From positions 1 through 5,427 of the forward strand of contig JAOPVG010000294.1 of NCBI GenBank assembly GCA_025966255.1: 5,427 nucleotides of DNA, written 5' to 3'. The position numbers and the translations under genes are program-made. Source of the DNA: Jatrophihabitans sp. (GTDB lineage: Bacteria > Actinomycetota > Actinomycetes > Mycobacteriales > Jatrophihabitantaceae). A model generated the notes under the pieces. That model worked only from the letters and a program-made list of their open reading frames with translations, had not been told where the DNA came from and did no database searches. Of this stretch, positions 1 through 5,427 are shown in pieces. Position 1 is the first letter of the stretch. Each line of letters opens with the position of its first letter.

Positions 1-59
1 CCGTTTCTCGAGGCGCCTCTTTCACCTCGGGGCCGAGACTAACTCTCTAACCATCGCGG

Positions 60-85
60 GCCAAGCAAAACGCCAAATCTTGGCG
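60..85 (-). promoter_or_regulatory. Terminator-like hairpin with a competing alternative stem
   Basis: Read on the minus strand, CGCCAA (85-80) pairs with TTGGCG (76-71) around a 3-nt loop, and four T residues follow directly (70-67), as in a short intrinsic terminator. The same left arm, shifted by one base (GCCAAG, 84-79), can instead pair with CTTGGC at 65-60, which would break the first hairpin. Two mutually exclusive stems followed by a T run is the layout of an attenuator. The stems are only 6 bp, so this may be chance; it matters only if a leftward transcript crosses it. Confidence 0.3.
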
Positions 86-97
86 GGACTTCCCTGT

Positions 98-109
98 TGG
101 AACGTTCCA
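98..109. repeat. 12-bp perfect palindrome TGGAACGTTCCA
   Basis: The site is fully self-complementary over 12 bases in the non-coding left region and could be a dimeric regulator site. About one such palindrome is expected by chance in a window this long, so its only support is its non-coding location. Confidence 0.3.
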
Positions 110-186
110 TATTGCCGCGGTCGACTACCAACGGTATTGTTAATGTCAGGTCACAGGGCGTAGCACGCCGCCACGGCCAGTCATAA

Positions 187-247
187 TTGACCGTTCCGGG
201 TGGCTGAATATTACTTGCAGTAATACAGGCTCACGCCTAGTGGTCAG
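187..247. promoter_or_regulatory. Symmetric dyad with promoter-like elements facing each other
   Basis: TATTACT (209-215) and AGTAATA (219-225) form a perfect 7-bp dyad around TGC. On the plus strand TTGACC (187-192) lies 16 bp before TATTAC (209-214), close to a sigma-70/HrdB-type promoter. On the minus strand CTGACC (247-242) lies 16 bp before TATTAC (225-220). Both hexamer pairs are placed exactly symmetrically about position 217, while the 16-bp spacers are not related to each other. The leftward reading would suit a gene beyond the left edge. Promoter function is inferred only from resemblance and spacing. Confidence 0.35.
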
Positions 248-339
248 CTATTACTCTTGGTGCAACGCAATGACGCTTAGTTGCCGGGCGAATTATGCGT
301 TTTAGGTCGACGATCCACCGTAATGTCCGCCTCTCGTCA

Positions 340-368
340 ACCGGACGGCAGCGTCCGTTCCGTCCGGT
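340..368 (-). terminator. Hairpin downstream of tRNA-Gly, probable terminator
   Basis: ACCGGACGG (340-348) and CCGTCCGGT (360-368) make a perfect 9-bp GC-rich stem with an 11-nt loop. On the minus strand it begins 16 nt after the CCA end of the tRNA, where a terminator or processing signal is expected. No T run follows, as is common for actinobacterial terminators. A shorter alternative stem (GGACG 343-347 with CGTCC 352-356) overlaps it. Confidence 0.5.
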
Positions 369-384
369 CGGGACCGGGATTCGG

Positions 385-458
385 TGGAGCGGGCGACGGG
401 GATCGAACCCGCGTAATCAGTTTGGAAGACTGAGACTCTGCCATTGAGCTACGCCCGC
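385..458 (-). tRNA. tRNA-Gly (anticodon UCC), CCA encoded
   Basis: The minus strand folds into a full cloverleaf. The 7-bp acceptor stem is GCGGGCG (458-452) with CGCCCGC (395-389). The D arm is GCTC/GAGT, the anticodon stem TCAGT/ACTGA encloses loop CTTCCAA with anticodon TCC, and the T arm GCGGG/CCCGT encloses TTCGATC. The discriminator base is U (388), and CCA is encoded at 387-385. It reads GGA codons, and GGG by wobble. It is flanked by a stem-loop 2 nt upstream and a likely terminator 16 nt downstream, so it appears to be transcribed alone. The cloverleaf leaves little doubt about the identity. Confidence 0.96.
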
Positions 459-460
459 GC

Positions 461-485
461 GCGGCCCGGTCGTCCACCGGGCCGC
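461..485 (-). promoter_or_regulatory. Perfect 10-bp stem-loop in the tRNA-Gly leader
   Basis: GCGGCCCGGT (461-470) and ACCGGGCCGC (476-485) are perfect complements around a 5-nt loop, ending only 2 nt before the mature tRNA 5' end. On the minus strand a -10-like TATCCT (495-490) lies just upstream, so a transcript starting near 482-484 would have a leader made almost only of this hairpin. It might protect the 5' end, guide RNase P or act as a DNA site. No good -35 element is visible at the usual distance, so the promoter is weakly supported; the stem itself is plain in the sequence. Confidence 0.5.
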
Positions 486-542
486 ACCAAGGATAGCGGC
501 TGATCACCGGCCCCCTGCAGCTGAACCGCCGTCGCTGGCAGG

Positions 543-1679
543 ATGCACTACGTGAATCCGTCCCGCCTCACTGGCCCACCGATGCGTCTCCGGCTCGGCG
601 AACACAGCCTGCCGATGGTCGGGCACGTCCGGATGTACGTCTGCGGCATCACGCCCTACGACGTCACGCACCTGGGCCACGCCGCCACTTACATCTGGGC
701 CGACGCCGCTGACCGGGTGCTGCGCTGGCACGGCCACACGGTCACCGTCGCGCGCAACGTCACCGACGTCGACGACGTGCTGTTCGCCGAGGCCCGGCGC
801 CGCGGCGAGTCGCACACCATGCTCGCCACGCTGCAGCGCGCGTCGTTCGAAGGCACGATGGCCACGCTGCAGGTGCGCCCGCCCGACCTCGCACCCAGCG
901 CCGCGCAGCACATCGGGCACGTCATCCAGCTCGCCGCCGCGCTCCTCGACCACGACGCCGCGTACGAGCGCGGTGGCACGGTCTACGCACGCACGTCCCA
1001 GGCCCACGTCAGTGCCGGACTCGACCGCGAGACCGCACTGGCTCGGGCGGCCGAGTTCCACGACCACCCCGACGATCCGGACAAGGACGACCCGCTCGAC
1101 ATCGCGGTGTGGCAGGCGGCGACGCCCGACGACGAGGTGAGCTGGCCCAGCCCCTGGGGCGACGGACGGCCCGGATGGCACGCCGAGTGCGCGGCGATGG
1201 TGCTGGCGCTGTTCGGCTCGACCGTCGACCTGCACTGCGGCGGCAACGACCTCGCGTACCCGCATCACGCCTGCGAGGCCGCACTGGCCGAGGCGGCGAC
1301 CGGTGTCGCGCCGTTCGCCCGCGGCTGGCTGCGGGCGGGCGTGGTCTCGGTCGACGGCGCAAAGATGGCGAAGTCCACAGGCAACCTCGTGCTCGTCGAC
1401 GATTTGCTGCGCGAACACTCGCCCGGCGCGATCCGGCTGCTGTGCCTCAACCGGCCCTGGGCGCTGCCCTGGGAGTTCTCGATGGACGAGCTCGACCTTG
1501 CCGAAGCGGTCTTGGAGCGGCTGTACGCGGCAGCGGCCAAGCCCGGCTCCGCGCCGGGAGTTGCCGCCGTGCCAGCCGCGCTGCTCAACAACCTGAACGT
1601 TCCGGACGCGCTCCTGATCGCGCTCGAGGACGGCGGTCAGGCCGCCCGGACGTTCATCGAACTGCTCGCCCTCACCTGA
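543..1679 (+). CDS. MshC/cysteinyl-tRNA synthetase-like class I ligase (catalytic domain, no anticodon-binding domain)
   Basis: This 378-residue protein has the class Ia synthetase fold of cysteinyl-tRNA synthetase and its paralogue MshC, which joins cysteine to glucosaminyl-inositol in mycothiol synthesis. Visible motifs are MYVCGITPYD (31-40), the HIGH-type HLGH (43-46), GRPGWHAEC (208-216), HCGGNDLAYPHH (231-242) and the KMSKS-type KMAKS (274-278). The segments CGITPYDVTHLGHAATY and NLVLV resemble MshC, and the protein ends after a short helical segment, without the CysRS tRNA-recognition domain. Expected zinc ligands are C34, C216, H241 and E245. The Glu fits CysRS better than MshC. Length is slightly below MshC (about 410). 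ATG 543 has no spaced ribosome site; GTG 552 has AGGA 8 nt upstream (540-543) and may be the true start (375 residues). It converges on the acylase with 12 bp between stop codons. Substrate, MshC-type or another cysteine acceptor, is undecided. Confidence 0.85.
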   Translation: MHYVNPSRLTGPPMRLRLGEHSLPMVGHVRMYVCGITPYDVTHLGHAATYIWADAADRVLRWHGHTVTVARNVTDVDDVLFAEARRRGESHTMLATLQRASFEGTMATLQVRPPDLAPSAAQHIGHVIQLAAALLDHDAAYERGGTVYARTSQAHVSAGLDRETALARAAEFHDHPDDPDKDDPLDIAVWQAATPDDEVSWPSPWGDGRPGWHAECAAMVLALFGSTVDLHCGGNDLAYPHHACEAALAEAATGVAPFARGWLRAGVVSVDGAKMAKSTGNLVLVDDLLREHSPGAIRLLCLNRPWALPWEFSMDELDLAEAVLERLYAAAAKPGSAPGVAAVPAALLNNLNVPDALLIALEDGGQAARTFIELLALT

Positions 1680-1691
1680 CCCACCTCGCAA

Positions 1692-4499
1692 TCAGCGGGC
1701 GCGGTGCCGCGGGAACTCGATCACCTGCTGGAACGTCGGCCGGTTCTGCCAGTCGATCGCCGGCTGACCGACGAGCCCGAGCGCGCGGAACTCGATCGCA
1801 TCGAATTTAGGCATCGTCTGCTTGGCCGCCGCTGACGCCGAGGACGCCGTCCAGGTCCCGACTGCGGACGACTTGTTGACCGTGACGAGCGAGTCGAACG
1901 TCTTCTGCAGCGCGGTGTCAACCGCGGCCGGGCACGTCGCCGGACCGCCGGTGCATTCCTTGTCCGTGATCTCGGTGCCGAAACCGTCCACCGGAGTCCC
2001 ACCCAACAGCTGCTGCAGCGTCGCCACCAGGTAGCTCTCGTAGCCGCCGTCGTACGCACTGCCCAGGTGGGCCCCGCCGGAGTTGGGCGTGTTGACGAAC
2101 TGCATCGGTAGCGCGTTGTACCCCGGCGCCGTCGCCCCGCCGTTCGAGCCGGCCGAGCCGACCCCACCGGCTGCCAGGATCGGGTCGTAAAGCGCCTGGA
2201 TCAGGTTCGGCATCAGCTCGTCGGCGATCGCGACGGCGGCCGCGTGCGCATACTGCGGATCACCGGCGGCGGCCTTGCGACGATGCGCACCGTCGGCAAT
2301 CCACGTCTGCAGCTGGTCGAGCATTGCGGTGACGCCGGCGGGTTGGGGCCGTCCGGACAGGTACTGCAGCAGCAGTGGCAGCACGGTGACGCCGTCGAGA
2401 TCCTGCGAGGCCGCGGTTTCCATCGCCTGCACGACCTGGGAACGGCTGAGCTTCGAGGCGTGCGCCGCGAATTGCGCCTTGAGCTGGTTCACGAGCAACA
2501 CCGAGCGGAATACCTGGCCGTAGCCGTACTGGTCGTCGGCCGCGGCAAACCCAGGCGCAGGCTTGTTGTTCCAGCTGACGAAGAAACCCTGCGCCGGATT
2601 GATCTGCTGGACGTGCTGCGCGGGCGGGAGGTAGCCCGTCCACTCCGAGCCGCCCGTCCCCCATGTCGGCAGGTTGGGATCGACGTTGGACGGGCGGAGC
2701 GGATCCAGGCCGCTGACGAAGTAGCCAGTGTCGCGGTTGTCGACGTAGAACCAATTGAAGGTGAAGCCGATCTTCGCCGCGCTCGCCATCCACGACTTCA
2801 CGTCGTGGGTCAGCGCCGGCTGGCCCCAGCCGAGGAAGCCGACCACGGAATCGACGTCGTGATTGAACGTCGACCGCTGCGACACGACGGCAACGGGGGC
2901 GCCGTGCGCGGTCGTCCATCCCTGGACGACGCCGTGCCGGGTCAGATAGATGTTGTGCTTCAGCACGGCCGGTGCGCCGATGCCGCCGGGCTTGGGGAGA
3001 GCGGTCTCCTGGAAGTGCTCGACCGTCATCGGCAGGCACTGGCCGTTGAACTCGTAGTACGCACCGCGTGCGGCCGGCGCGCCCCCGGTCGGATTGCAGA
3101 CCTTCTCCAGCCGTTGGTCGATGAGGTCAGTCCCCGCCGACGTGGCCGACCACGCGTAGTCCTGGCCGCGGCCGAGCTCGACGATGCCGGTGCCGGGGAA
3201 CGATGCGCCCTCGGCGGCGTAGTTCGGCGAGTGCAGGTCGAGCAGCGACAGGATCTGCGGCGCGTAGTAGGACACCTGCGGCCCGAACACCGCGATCGGG
3301 TGCCCACTCGCGGAGTGATCGGCGTTCACGACCAGCGCGTTGCTCATGTGCTTCGGCAGCTGCGACAGGCCCTGGATGATCGAGAGGGCCTGCAGGTTCG
3401 GCTTGGCCAGGTTGCAGTTCGGGTCGGTGGCGACCGGGCCGCCCGTCGTCGGCACGCCATAGTCGGGCAGCGCGGTCGTAGCCGGGTCGATCGGGCCGGG
3501 AATCTCGTACGGGAAGGACTTGTCGACCACCGTGCTCGGGGCGAGCGGGTCGTTGGACGTCTTCAGCTCCGTGAAGGCCTTGGCGCCGGCCGCGGTGCCG
3601 AGTTGCTTCTGCAGATACTGCAGCAGGTGGGCGTTGGCAATCTCGTTGCCGCCGCCGCGACCGAAGATGCCGCCGATGAGTCCGGCGATGGCGACGACGT
3701 CGGCCACGTTCCACTTCTGCGGCAGGATGTTCGGGATCGCCGCGACGTAGTCGGCCGGCAGCTTCAGCACGTTGAGGGTGGCGGCCTCGATGTACTTGTT
3801 CACGCCGGCCACGTAGTTCTCGATCATCGACTTTGCGAGCGTGCCCTGAGCGCCGTACTCGGCCGGCAGGGCGTTGACCTGCGCGATCGCCTGCGCCTTC
3901 GTGTACGGCGCGAGCAGCAGCTGGTCGTGATCCATCTGCTCGAACTCACACGATGCGCCCAGGAAGCTCGCGAGCGTGCCCGAGCCGTAGTGGCGCAGCA
4001 CGTCCATCAGGAAGAGCCGGTCCTCGGCCTGGGCGTAGCCGGCGCCGAACGCCATCGTCTGGTCAGTGTTGCCGTAGATGTGCGGGACATCGTGCTTGTC
4101 GCGGTAGATCGTGACGCCGCTCGTCGGCGTCTCGGTGCGCGTGATGTCGGCCGGGAGCGCGCCGAAGGATTCGTCGTTGTAGTAGTCGCTCAGCGTCGAG
4201 TCGGTCAGTGTGGGGTAGCCGTAGAGCAGGTTCGCGTATTTGCCCAGCTGGTCCTGGCTGGCGGCCGGGCGCTTGCCGAGCAGCTCGAACTGGGCGGCGT
4301 CCAGGACGTTGACGAGACCGTTCTCGCCCGGTGGCAGGATGCTCATCGCCTGGCCGTCCGCGTAGTCGCCGGCGCGATACGCGTGCGACGGCGCAGTGGT
4401 TGCTGCAGCCGATGTGGACGTCACCGTCGACGTGAGCGTCGCCCCCACCAAAGCCGAGATCGTGAGCGCAGTCAGTCCGACCCGTCGCGTCGTTGCCAC
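1692..4499 (-). CDS. Secreted penicillin acylase family protein (Ntn hydrolase, peptidase S45 type)
   Basis: This 935-residue precursor belongs to the penicillin acylase family, which cleaves amide bonds in beta-lactams, acyl-homoserine lactones or other N-acyl compounds and matures by self-cleavage. Residues 1-33 form a signal peptide: RR at 5-6, a hydrophobic core, AAA near the cleavage site. The alpha chain carries the family block GVTIYRDKHDVPHIYG (128-143) and GAGYAQAEDRLFLMD (152-166). A spacer (about 315-385) leads to Ser386 in HMSNALVVN, the predicted beta-chain N-terminus and nucleophile. Gln408 is 22 residues on, exactly like GlnB23 of E. coli enzyme; SAG (454-456), WNNKP (643-647, AsnB241 region) and Arg665 (ArgB263 region) also match. 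Six cysteines (184, 362, 468, 488, 849, 856) could form disulfides outside the cell. I chose GTG 4499 because GGAGGG lies 6 nt upstream and the signal peptide begins there; the frame stays open to 4805, but that extension is not secretion-like. The substrate cannot be told from sequence. Confidence 0.92.
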   Translation of the reverse strand: MATTRRVGLTALTISALVGATLTSTVTSTSAAATTAPSHAYRAGDYADGQAMSILPPGENGLVNVLDAAQFELLGKRPAASQDQLGKYANLLYGYPTLTDSTLSDYYNDESFGALPADITRTETPTSGVTIYRDKHDVPHIYGNTDQTMAFGAGYAQAEDRLFLMDVLRHYGSGTLASFLGASCEFEQMDHDQLLLAPYTKAQAIAQVNALPAEYGAQGTLAKSMIENYVAGVNKYIEAATLNVLKLPADYVAAIPNILPQKWNVADVVAIAGLIGGIFGRGGGNEIANAHLLQYLQKQLGTAAGAKAFTELKTSNDPLAPSTVVDKSFPYEIPGPIDPATTALPDYGVPTTGGPVATDPNCNLAKPNLQALSIIQGLSQLPKHMSNALVVNADHSASGHPIAVFGPQVSYYAPQILSLLDLHSPNYAAEGASFPGTGIVELGRGQDYAWSATSAGTDLIDQRLEKVCNPTGGAPAARGAYYEFNGQCLPMTVEHFQETALPKPGGIGAPAVLKHNIYLTRHGVVQGWTTAHGAPVAVVSQRSTFNHDVDSVVGFLGWGQPALTHDVKSWMASAAKIGFTFNWFYVDNRDTGYFVSGLDPLRPSNVDPNLPTWGTGGSEWTGYLPPAQHVQQINPAQGFFVSWNNKPAPGFAAADDQYGYGQVFRSVLLVNQLKAQFAAHASKLSRSQVVQAMETAASQDLDGVTVLPLLLQYLSGRPQPAGVTAMLDQLQTWIADGAHRRKAAAGDPQYAHAAAVAIADELMPNLIQALYDPILAAGGVGSAGSNGGATAPGYNALPMQFVNTPNSGGAHLGSAYDGGYESYLVATLQQLLGGTPVDGFGTEITDKECTGGPATCPAAVDTALQKTFDSLVTVNKSSAVGTWTASSASAAAKQTMPKFDAIEFRALGLVGQPAIDWQNRPTFQQVIEFPRHRAR

Positions 4500-4505
4500 G
4501 AATTT

Positions 4506-4511
4506 CCCTCC
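4506..4511 (-). promoter_or_regulatory. Ribosome binding site of the acylase gene
   Basis: On the minus strand GGAGGG lies 6 nt before GTG at 4499. It is a near-perfect Shine-Dalgarno site and fixes the start inside a reading frame that stays open for 102 further codons upstream. Confidence 0.8.
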
Positions 4512-4537
4512 ACAGATGAGAACAGGTTCTCGTCTGT
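4512..4537. promoter_or_regulatory. 26-bp inverted repeat, probable repressor operator of the acylase gene
   Basis: ACAGATGAGAAC (4512-4523) and GTTCTCGTCTGT (4526-4537) are complementary at 11 of 12 positions around a 2-bp centre (AG). The repeat abuts the acylase ribosome site and overlaps a minus-strand -10-like TATACA (4540-4535), so a bound protein would block transcription start. The core GAACnnGTTC has the form recognised by some TetR-family repressors, including the steroid/lipid regulator KstR as I remember its motif. The repeat is certain; repression of the acylase is likely; the identity of the regulator is a guess. Confidence 0.65.
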
Positions 4538-4543
4538 ATACCC

Positions 4544-4564
4544 CGTGCCGTGGGACTCGGCACG
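4544..4564. repeat. 7-bp inverted repeat in the divergent promoter region
   Basis: CGTGCCG (4544-4550) and CGGCACG (4558-4564) are perfect complements separated by 7 bp. The site lies just upstream of the -10-like element of the acylase gene, where its -35 region would fall, and about 90 bp before the start of the divergent small gene. It could be an activator site or a second operator. It is unrelated in sequence to the neighbouring 26-bp repeat. Confidence 0.35.
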
Positions 4565-4652
4565 CCGAGTGCGAGAGGATGCTTGGCGTGAGCGATGCTT
4601 GCGGAGCGACTTGGCGGCCTAGCGTCTCTGGATGCCCGAACGGAGTGAGGGG

Positions 4653-5120
4653 ATGAGCGAGAACCCGGGGCAGGCGCGGCGCCGCTACCGGCGTCGAGGC
4701 ACTGCCACGCAGGGTCCCGCGGCGGGCGGCCAGGTGCCTGCCGCCCCGGCCAAGAAACCCACGGTCGCGGCTCGACCGGCGCCGAAGCCACCGAAGGCCA
4801 CGCAACCGCCCGCCGATGGGACGCTGCGCGGGACCGCCGAGACCGCCGAGACCGCCGGGACCGCCGGGACCCCCGGGACCGCCGGGACCCCCGAGACGGC
4901 CGAGACGGCCGCGGCCGACCCGGCCCGCCGGCGACGCCCGACCCGCGAGTCCAGCGAGCGTGGGCTACGCGATCTGGTCGGCCCGGGTCGTTCGCAACTC
5001 GGGGTGAGTGGCGCGCTGCGCGGCCGGGACGTCAACCGCCCGGCCGACGACGATATCGCCGAGGCGGAACGGGACACGATAATCGTCCGCCGCAATTGGC
5101 GTCCCGCGGGCGAGAAGTAG
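4653..5120 (+). CDS. Small basic protein of unknown function with GTA/ETA repeats
   Basis: I do not recognise a named family. The 155-residue product starts at ATG 4653 with GGAG 7 nt upstream (4642-4645); an ATG seven codons earlier lacks such a site and would add PERSEG, which looks like translated spacer. The protein has a basic N-terminus (RRRYRRR, 9-15), an Ala/Pro/Lys-rich flexible part (about 20-58), a repeat of GTA, ETA and GTP triplets (60-86), another basic cluster (RRRR, 92-95), and a compact-looking C-terminal part (103-155) with GLRDLVG, SQLGVSGALRGRDV, an acidic stretch DDDIAEAERD and IIVRRNWRP. The C-terminal block has the balanced composition of a conserved domain and is the best reason to believe the gene. 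No signal peptide or membrane segment is visible, so it is probably cytoplasmic; the basic clusters would allow nucleic-acid contact, but that is speculation. It diverges from the acylase and converges on rpiB. Confidence 0.7.
   Translation: MSENPGQARRRYRRRGTATQGPAAGGQVPAAPAKKPTVAARPAPKPPKATQPPADGTLRGTAETAETAGTAGTPGTAGTPETAETAAADPARRRRPTRESSERGLRDLVGPGRSQLGVSGALRGRDVNRPADDDIAEAERDTIIVRRNWRPAGEK
4830..4910 (+). repeat. Nine tandem 9-bp units in the coding sequence
   Basis: Nine 9-bp units follow one another without a gap. Three are GGGACCGCC, two GAGACCGCC, two GGGACCCCC and two GAGACGGCC. The unit is a multiple of three and in phase with the gene, giving GTA, ETA, ETA, GTA, GTP, GTA, GTP, ETA, ETA. 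Loss or gain of units would change linker length without breaking the frame. In the next frame the same DNA reads as Gly-Pro-Pro, a side effect of its composition. Confidence 0.9.
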
Positions 5121-5160
5121 CAGCCGCGGCCCGGCCGGCGATCAACCCGTACGGCCCCGA

Positions 5161-5182
5161 CCCGGAAGATCACCTTTCCGGG
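5161..5182. terminator. Hairpin between convergent genes, probable bidirectional terminator
   Basis: CCCGGAA (5161-5167) and TTCCGGG (5176-5182) form a perfect 7-bp stem with an 8-nt loop, extendable by a G-T pair at 5168/5175. It lies in the 82-bp gap between the stop of the small plus-strand gene (5120) and the stop of rpiB (5203), where a terminator serving both strands is expected. There is no T run on either side. Confidence 0.5.
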
Positions 5183-5202
5183 GTGACGCGACGGCACCTG
5201 GC

Positions 5203-5427
5203 TCAGGTCGTCTCTTGGCCCGCGATCCGGCCGGTGGCCTCGTACTCGGCGACGAGCGCAAGGCGTCGCTTGTGTCGCTCCACCTCCGAGAACGGGGTCC
5301 CGACGAAGATCTCGACGAAGCGCACCACGTCGGCCTCGGGGTGATCACGGGCCCCGATGCCCATAACGTTCGCGTCGTTGTGCTCACGCGCCAGGCGGGC
5401 CGTCTCATCACTCCACACGAGCGCCGC
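5203..5427 (-). CDS. rpiB: Ribose-5-phosphate isomerase B, C-terminal part (cut by the window edge)
   Basis: RpiB interconverts ribose 5-phosphate and ribulose 5-phosphate in the pentose phosphate pathway, in the cytoplasm. Only the last 74 residues are here; the frame runs open through the right edge. The start is AALVWSDETARLAREHNDAN, matching the RpiB region that in the mycobacterial protein reads close to CALAWSVQTAALAREHNN. It is followed by VMGIGARDHPEADVVRFVEIFVGTPFSEVERHKRRLALVAEYE, broken here as VMGIGAR, then FVGTPFS, then ERHKRRL, all typical of the RpiB tail with its GxR, TPFS and RHxRR elements. The protein ends soon after, without a long extension. A GTG at 5418 is internal, not the start, since homology continues upstream of it. 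The catalytic N-terminal half is outside the window. It converges on the small unknown gene. Confidence 0.93.
   Translation of the reverse strand, partial: AALVWSDETARLAREHNDANVMGIGARDHPEADVVRFVEIFVGTPFSEVERHKRRLALVAEYEATGRIAGQETT

Larger units (their letters stand above)
1..384. other. Gene-free, AT-richer intergenic region with several dyads
   Basis: I see no coding region that I can support in this stretch on either strand. Its GC content is about 55% over 1-300 by hand count, clearly below the coding parts of the window. It contains a 10-bp palindrome (GAGGCGCCTC, 10-19), a hairpin pair at 60-85, a 12-bp palindrome at 98-109, a symmetric promoter-like dyad at 187-247 and a hairpin at 340-368. 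The tRNA to the right is transcribed leftward, so this is probably its 3' flank plus the control region of a leftward gene beyond position 1. From memory of actinobacterial gene order (rpiB, tRNA-Gly, tig, clpP) that gene could be tig, but nothing in the window proves it. Confidence 0.6.

Overview
The window looks like chromosomal DNA from a high-GC actinobacterium. The genes are GC-rich, one start is GTG behind a strong GGAGGG ribosome site, a glycine tRNA carries its CCA in the gene, and one gene belongs to the MshC/cysteinyl-tRNA-synthetase group, whose MshC branch is the actinobacterial mycothiol ligase. I cannot name a genus.

Layout from left to right. Positions 1-384 hold no gene I can support. 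This stretch is clearly less GC-rich (about 55% by hand count over 1-300) and is full of small dyads: a 12-bp palindrome, a terminator-like hairpin with a competing alternative, and a dyad whose two faces each look like a -35/-10 promoter. It probably controls a leftward gene outside the window. Next is tRNA-Gly(UCC) on the minus strand (385-458), between a downstream hairpin (340-368) and a perfect 10-bp stem-loop just 2 nt upstream of the mature 5' end. A plus-strand gene (543-1679, or from GTG 552) encodes a class I ligase of the MshC/CysRS group. It converges, with a 12-bp gap, on a large minus-strand gene (1692-4499) for a secreted penicillin-acylase-family N-terminal-nucleophile hydrolase with all key catalytic residues visible. 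A 153-bp divergent region (4500-4652) has a 26-bp inverted repeat beside the acylase ribosome site. It leads to a plus-strand gene for a small basic protein of unknown function (4653-5120) with nine tandem 9-bp units in frame. After a convergent gap with a hairpin (5161-5182), the 3' end of rpiB (ribose-5-phosphate isomerase B) enters on the minus strand and runs off the right edge.

How the genes relate. No single pathway joins them. rpiB and tRNA-Gly are housekeeping genes; from memory, actinobacteria often keep rpiB, a tRNA-Gly and the tig-clpP genes close together, so the leftward gene beyond position 1 could be tig. The ligase and the secreted acylase sit between them in convergent orientation and may be lineage-specific additions. 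The acylase looks singly transcribed and controlled by a repressor of the GAACnnGTTC-palindrome type. I see no defence system, CRISPR array or transposon. The points most worth a second look are the acylase operator, the mixed zinc site of the ligase, and the tRNA leader hairpin.
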